Positions 6,755 to 9,678 of a DNA stretch of 9,678 nucleotides are shown here, one piece after another. This DNA comes from a bacterium (GTDB lineage: Bacteria; KSB1; UBA2214). The stretch covers positions 1 to 9,678 of the forward strand of contig JAKQKF010000229.1 in the NCBI GenBank assembly GCA_029560815.1, written 5' to 3'. The notes below the pieces were generated by a model, which saw only the letters and a list, made by a program, of their open reading frames with translations, did no database searches and was not told the origin of the DNA. Every line of letters begins with the position of its first letter. The stretch's first letter is position 1. Both the position numbers and the translations under genes were made by a program.

Positions 6755-7941
6755 GGTTCCATCTCGATGTGCAGATGCTTCTCCAGCTCCGCGATTAGAA
6801 TCTCATATTCAGCCGAGCCGCCGTCCAGCAGCAGGTAGCCGAGCAGGTTGGCGTTGTGCGTGAAGGCGCCGACCTCCTCGCCCGGTTTCCTGGCCATCAC
6901 CACGTCGAAGACAGCAGGCACCATTTCCCGCAGGGCATGCAGGGAGGCGATCGATCTCAGCCGGCCCGGACGGCCCGAACCGAAAACATAGCTGCTCACC
7001 GGTCGCTGCACTCCGTTCCAGCCGGTTCGGAGCGGCTCCCCAAGGGCATGGTCCAGTGCCATCTCCAGCAGGTCCACACCCATGCCATGATATATTAAAT
7101 CTACAATCCCATTGCCTCCGTTGCGGAGACCGATTTCCAGCAAATAAACGGAATCCCCTGCGATGATGGCATCAAAGTTCATCGGACCAGCGTCATAGCT
7201 GAGATCGGCGGCGATACGGCCGATCGCTTCACCCACGATGGGCTCGACGGCAGCCGCCCGGGGATTCGGCAGGGAATGTCCCCTTACCATCACACCCTGC
7301 ATGTGCTTGTCGGTCGTTGTAAAAAAAACGGGCGCTCCATCGAAAAAAAAGGCATCCCCGCCCGTTTCTCTCCCGGTGATGAAGGCTTCCGCACAGACCA
7401 GGCCGTTCCTGGCATGCAGCCGAGCATGTTCATAAGCCGCCGCAACCCTCTCCGCCGGCAGCCCCGGTTCGAGGATGGTGACCCCGCGCGAACCCGAGGC
7501 ATCATCAGGCTTGAAAACGCATTTTCGTTTCAATGAGGAATAAAAACGCCATGCCTCTGTACCATCCGGGCAGCAGACGAAAGGTGGGTGGGGATGACCA
7601 TGGGCCTGCAAAAAGGCGCGAAATGCGCTCTTGGAGGAGACCGTTTCCGCGATCTTGCGCGAGGGCCCGCGCAGCCCGAGGGTATCGACGACTGCACCGA
7701 TCGCCGGCAGACCGGCATCGGCTCCGGTTGTGAGGATCGCCGCGGCATGGCTGGCCTGCGCCAGGGCGAGGATGTTCCCCACCTCCCGGATGTCGACTGC
7801 GTAAAACTGATCGGCGAGAGCGATGCCTGGAAAATCGCCGGGAATGCTTGCGACCAGGGCCTCGCAACCCCTCTCCCGGGCCTTGCGGATCAACGGCGCC
7901 TGGTAGATACCTGCGCCCAATATAAGAATCGCGGGCTTCAA
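6751..7941 (-). CDS. ATP-grasp ligase of unknown substrate (carboxylate-amine ligase type)
   Basis: A 396-residue cytoplasmic ATP-grasp protein. An N-terminal Rossmann-like preATP domain opens with AILILGAGIYQAPLIRKA (4-21). The nucleotide fold follows: CVFKPDDASGSRGVTI (141-156) with Lys144 and its glycine-rich loop, CAEAFITGRE (183-192), and the Mg-ATP site LLEIGLRNGGNG (267-278), where Glu269 and Asn274 would replace the E and N of the usual EINPR motif. A C-terminal domain of about 85 residues completes it. ATP-grasp enzymes of this kind form an acyl-phosphate from a carboxylate and join it to an amine or similar nucleophile, so it may attach an amino acid or other acid to an amino sugar; this is inferred. 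The start is TTG 7941, which overlaps the upstream stop as TTGA. I favour it despite a poor ribosome site because the MKPAILILGAG opening is typical of the group. It lies between two glycosyltransferases in a tightly coupled operon. Confidence 0.85.
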   Translation of the reverse strand: MKPAILILGAGIYQAPLIRKARERGCEALVASIPGDFPGIALADQFYAVDIREVGNILALAQASHAAAILTTGADAGLPAIGAVVDTLGLRGPSRKIAETVSSKSAFRAFLQAHGHPHPPFVCCPDGTEAWRFYSSLKRKCVFKPDDASGSRGVTILEPGLPAERVAAAYEHARLHARNGLVCAEAFITGRETGGDAFFFDGAPVFFTTTDKHMQGVMVRGHSLPNPRAAAVEPIVGEAIGRIAADLSYDAGPMNFDAIIAGDSVYLLEIGLRNGGNGIVDLIYHGMGVDLLEMALDHALGEPLRTGWNGVQRPVSSYVFGSGRPGRLRSIASLHALREMVPAVFDVVMARKPGEEVGAFTHNANLLGYLLLDGGSAEYEILIAELEKHLHIEMEP

Positions 7942-9122
7942 GAGGGGATGCGCCGGTTATCGACCACCGACAGGATGGCGACCAGGAGGGCGATGACGTA
8001 AATCAGCGGCAGCTTGTTCGTCCGCAAGAACTGAAACAACCCGGACATGTGGACATAGCTGTAATGGGTTAAAAAGACCGTTGTACTGAGGGCAAGCAGC
8101 AGGAGCCCCTTCCGCCATCGCACCTCAGGACGGGTGTCGAGAAGAAAGTAGAGCAGGGCCAGCGCAAGCGCCGGCAGGGTGTAATCGGCGCTGACGCTCG
8201 GGATGATCAGGGAACCGATGACCAAAATAAAAAACAGGTATTTATTGTCAAAGGCCAGTCCCTTGCGCCAGGTTACGGCCAGGACCAGCGCCAGCAAAAT
8301 CAGATAAACGAGCGCCAATAAAGGAAAGAGCCATGGGGCGGAGAAGAAATAGGTGTTGACCAGCTCTGAAAAGGCGGCGATGGAATGATTCCCGCGCCAG
8401 ATCTCCGGACTGTTGGCATAGCGTACGACCATATTGGAATACCGCATCAGGGTGCCGGCGCCGAGGATGAAAAAGAGAACCAGATTGAGTCCCAACAGCT
8501 TGGCCATGTGAATCAGGTTTTTGCGGGAGAGGAGCGGCCGAACCAGGAAAATGAGGATAAAAATGAATGGATATAATTTGAGCTGTGCCGCCAGGGTGAA
8601 GAGGAGAATGGACCAGTTCGCATGCCCCCTCCTGAAAGCCAGCAGGGAGGCGAAAACCAGGACCATCACCACCATGTTCCATTGCCCGCGCTCGAGTTCA
8701 AAATGAAAACCATACGATCCCAAAATGGCCAGAAAGATAAGCGTTATCACAACATTGCTGCTGTAGCGGGCAAGTCGGGGTATGATCCAGTAACAGGCGA
8801 CGATTACCATGCCCACGACCAGCAGCGTGAAAAGGTGATAGACCAAGGGCCAGGGAATGACATTCATCAATTGAAAAATAACCTTGGCAAGAGGGGAATA
8901 GGGGGGCGTTCTCCCCGCCTGAGTGGCCGCCTCGAGGGTGTAGGAGAGGTCAGCTCCCAGACGGTTCATGGGGGGGAAATATTTGAGGAAGTACATGCGC
9001 TCGGCATGGATGAAGATCGGATAGATAAAGCCGATGAGATAGGTCGATATAAAAGCGAGCAGCGCGATGCTCTCGGTTCTTTGCAGAAACGCCCGGATCC
9101 TGTCCAGAACGGCACGGATCAT
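7938..9122 (-). CDS. GT87/DUF2029-type integral membrane glycosyltransferase (GT-C fold)
   Basis: A 394-residue polytopic inner-membrane protein with about ten hydrophobic segments. Features of the GT87/DUF2029 group are an acidic residue in the first external loop (GADLSY, Asp58), ERGQWN at 144-149 followed by a hydrophobic helix and a basic RRGH turn, QLKLYPF at 180-186, GNHS near 244-247 and SADYTLP at 311-317. GT-C enzymes use polyprenyl-phosphate sugars as donors on the periplasmic side, and mycobacterial relatives are mannosyltransferases. Here it probably accepts the lipid-linked sugar made by the ArnC-like enzyme of the same operon. The start ATG 9122 follows a strong GGAGG-rich ribosome site (complement of 9123-9136). 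It is the first gene of the minus-strand glycan operon and overlaps the ATP-grasp gene by 4 bases (TTGA). The sugar and acceptor cannot be told from sequence. Confidence 0.82.
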   Translation of the reverse strand: MIRAVLDRIRAFLQRTESIALLAFISTYLIGFIYPIFIHAERMYFLKYFPPMNRLGADLSYTLEAATQAGRTPPYSPLAKVIFQLMNVIPWPLVYHLFTLLVVGMVIVACYWIIPRLARYSSNVVITLIFLAILGSYGFHFELERGQWNMVVMVLVFASLLAFRRGHANWSILLFTLAAQLKLYPFIFILIFLVRPLLSRKNLIHMAKLLGLNLVLFFILGAGTLMRYSNMVVRYANSPEIWRGNHSIAAFSELVNTYFFSAPWLFPLLALVYLILLALVLAVTWRKGLAFDNKYLFFILVIGSLIIPSVSADYTLPALALALLYFLLDTRPEVRWRKGLLLLALSTTVFLTHYSYVHMSGLFQFLRTNKLPLIYVIALLVAILSVVDNRRIPS

Positions 9123-9183
9123 CCTCTCCTCCCTCCCTTGGTGCGCACTCTCCGCGATGAGACAGCTCGCAGGTTCAGTTAAG

Positions 9184-9227
9184 ATTCTCCACCCGGATTC
9201 CCGGCCAGAGCCGGGCGACAGGAGAAT
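9184..9227. repeat. nested inverted repeat in the upstream region of the GT87 operon
   Basis: Outer arms ATTCTCC (9184-9190) and GGAGAAT (9221-9227) are perfectly complementary. Inside them CCCGGC (9200-9205) and GCCGGG (9210-9215) form a perfect 6-bp stem around the tetraloop CAGA. Unpaired stretches of 9 and 5 bases separate the two stems. No run of T follows on either strand, so it is not a standard terminator. It lies about 60 bases before the GT87 start codon and could be a leader structure, an operator, or a rho-related stem for the upstream gene. I see no clear -35/-10 pair around it. Confidence 0.5.
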
Positions 9228-9245
9228 GACATGCCTGCAATCCGG

Positions 9246-9268
9246 AAAAAGAGCCGACAGATCCGGCT
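9246..9268 (-). terminator. rho-independent terminator after the cation-efflux gene
   Basis: On the minus strand, AGCCG (9268-9264) and CGGCT (9256-9252) pair around a 7-base loop, and after one C there are five T (9250-9246). It starts about 20 bases after the TAG of the cation transporter gene. The stem is short (5 bp) but GC-rich. It would separate that gene's transcript from the glycan operon. Confidence 0.55.
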
Positions 9269-9287
9269 ATCCCACAGCACCAGCCGG

Positions 9288-9677
9288 CTATTCCCTGAAA
9301 TCAGGCTCAAAAAATACCCACTGAATATCCGCATTTGCCTTTCTCAGCACCACTTCGCACCGGTTGATATTTTTAATCAGCTCATCCACGGTATCGACCG
9401 GCTTCATCCTGGCTTTCACCGCCACCATGATCTGCGGGCCCAGCTGCAGGGTGATCAGATTGAGGATGCGCTCGATTTCCGGCATGGCGGAGAGCATCCC
9501 TTCGATGCGGGCGTGAGTCTCCTCATCGGTGCTCTGTCCGATCAGCAGGCTCTTGACCTTCGCTCCGAGCGAAAAGGAGATGATAATGAGCAAAACGCCG
9601 ATGCCGATGCTGCCGATGGCGTCGAAGACGGGATTGCCGGTGACGACAGCAAGAATGATCGCGAGCAGGGCGAAGCC
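9288..9677 (-). CDS. cation diffusion facilitator (ZnT9/SLC30A9-like), C-terminal part (5' end outside window)
   Basis: The frame is open from the right edge to the TAG at 9290-9288, giving the last ~129 residues of a membrane transporter whose start lies beyond the window. The visible part begins in a hydrophobic helix (GFALLAIILAVV), then TGNPVFDAIGSIGIG leading into the last membrane helix (GVLLIIISFSLG). After KSLLIGQSTDEE comes a cytoplasmic domain of ~75 residues with LNLITLQLGPQIMVAVKARM and the ending WVFFEPDFRE. This pattern (TGNPxxDA, then KxLLIGxxxD, then LQLGP) is characteristic of the SLC30A9-like branch of the CDF family, which exports or moves divalent metals such as zinc by proton exchange. 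The key metal-site residues of TM2 and TM5 are mostly outside the window. The TTG at 9593 is not the start, since family sequence continues before it. It is probably unrelated to the glycan genes. Confidence 0.85.
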   Translation of the reverse strand, partial: GFALLAIILAVVTGNPVFDAIGSIGIGVLLIIISFSLGAKVKSLLIGQSTDEETHARIEGMLSAMPEIERILNLITLQLGPQIMVAVKARMKPVDTVDELIKNINRCEVVLRKANADIQWVFFEPDFRE

Positions 9678-9678
9678 C

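Noticed and set aside
7605..8001. Plus-strand frames opposite the ATP-grasp gene
   Set aside because: No ribosome site or domain was seen, and the minus-strand protein is continuous with all ATP-grasp motifs in order.
9123..9245. Sigma-70 or sigma-54 promoter for the GT87 operon
   Set aside because: I found no -35/-10 pair with reasonable spacing and no TGGCAC-N5-TTGC pattern; the real promoter could not be placed.

Overview
The window is a stretch of a GC-rich bacterial chromosome, about 60% GC by eye. It carries genes for building and decorating a cell-surface glycan. Gene content and style (WecE-type aminotransferase, PaaK/CapK-like adenylating enzymes, tight overlaps, GTG and TTG starts) suggest a Gram-negative bacterium. 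A Desulfuromonadales-type or other delta-proteobacterial lineage is only a guess. No RNA gene, insertion sequence, CRISPR array or phage gene was seen.

Two operons run toward each other and meet tail to tail at 4052-4063, where the last codons of the two terminal genes overlap by 12 bp. The plus-strand operon (2-4063) holds the end of one PaaK/CapK-like adenylate-forming enzyme, a second complete enzyme of that type, a polytopic membrane protein of the UPF0104/lysylphosphatidylglycerol-synthase-TM family, and a class I SAM methyltransferase. The minus-strand operon, read from 9122 down to 4052, holds a GT87-type (GT-C fold) membrane glycosyltransferase, an ATP-grasp ligase, an ArnC/GtrB-like family 2 glycosyltransferase with two C-terminal membrane segments, a GNAT acetyltransferase, and a WecE-type dTDP-4-keto-6-deoxyglucose 4-aminotransferase. 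The first four overlap by a few bases each. The aminotransferase follows a 104-bp gap with its own plausible sigma-70 promoter.

At the right edge, also on the minus strand, lies the C-terminal part of a ZnT9-like cation diffusion facilitator. It is separated from the glycan operon by a rho-independent terminator and a nested inverted repeat.

Inferred joint function: WecE makes dTDP-4-amino-4,6-dideoxygalactose and the GNAT protein N-acylates it. The ArnC-like enzyme loads a sugar on undecaprenyl phosphate, and the GT87 enzyme uses the lipid-linked sugar on the outer face of the inner membrane. The ATP-grasp ligase, the two adenylating enzymes and the methyltransferase could add and tailor an amide- or ester-linked group. 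The individual family assignments are well supported by motifs. The joint pathway is a hypothesis; rmlA/rmlB, a carrier protein and a dedicated Wzx or GtrA flippase are not in this window.
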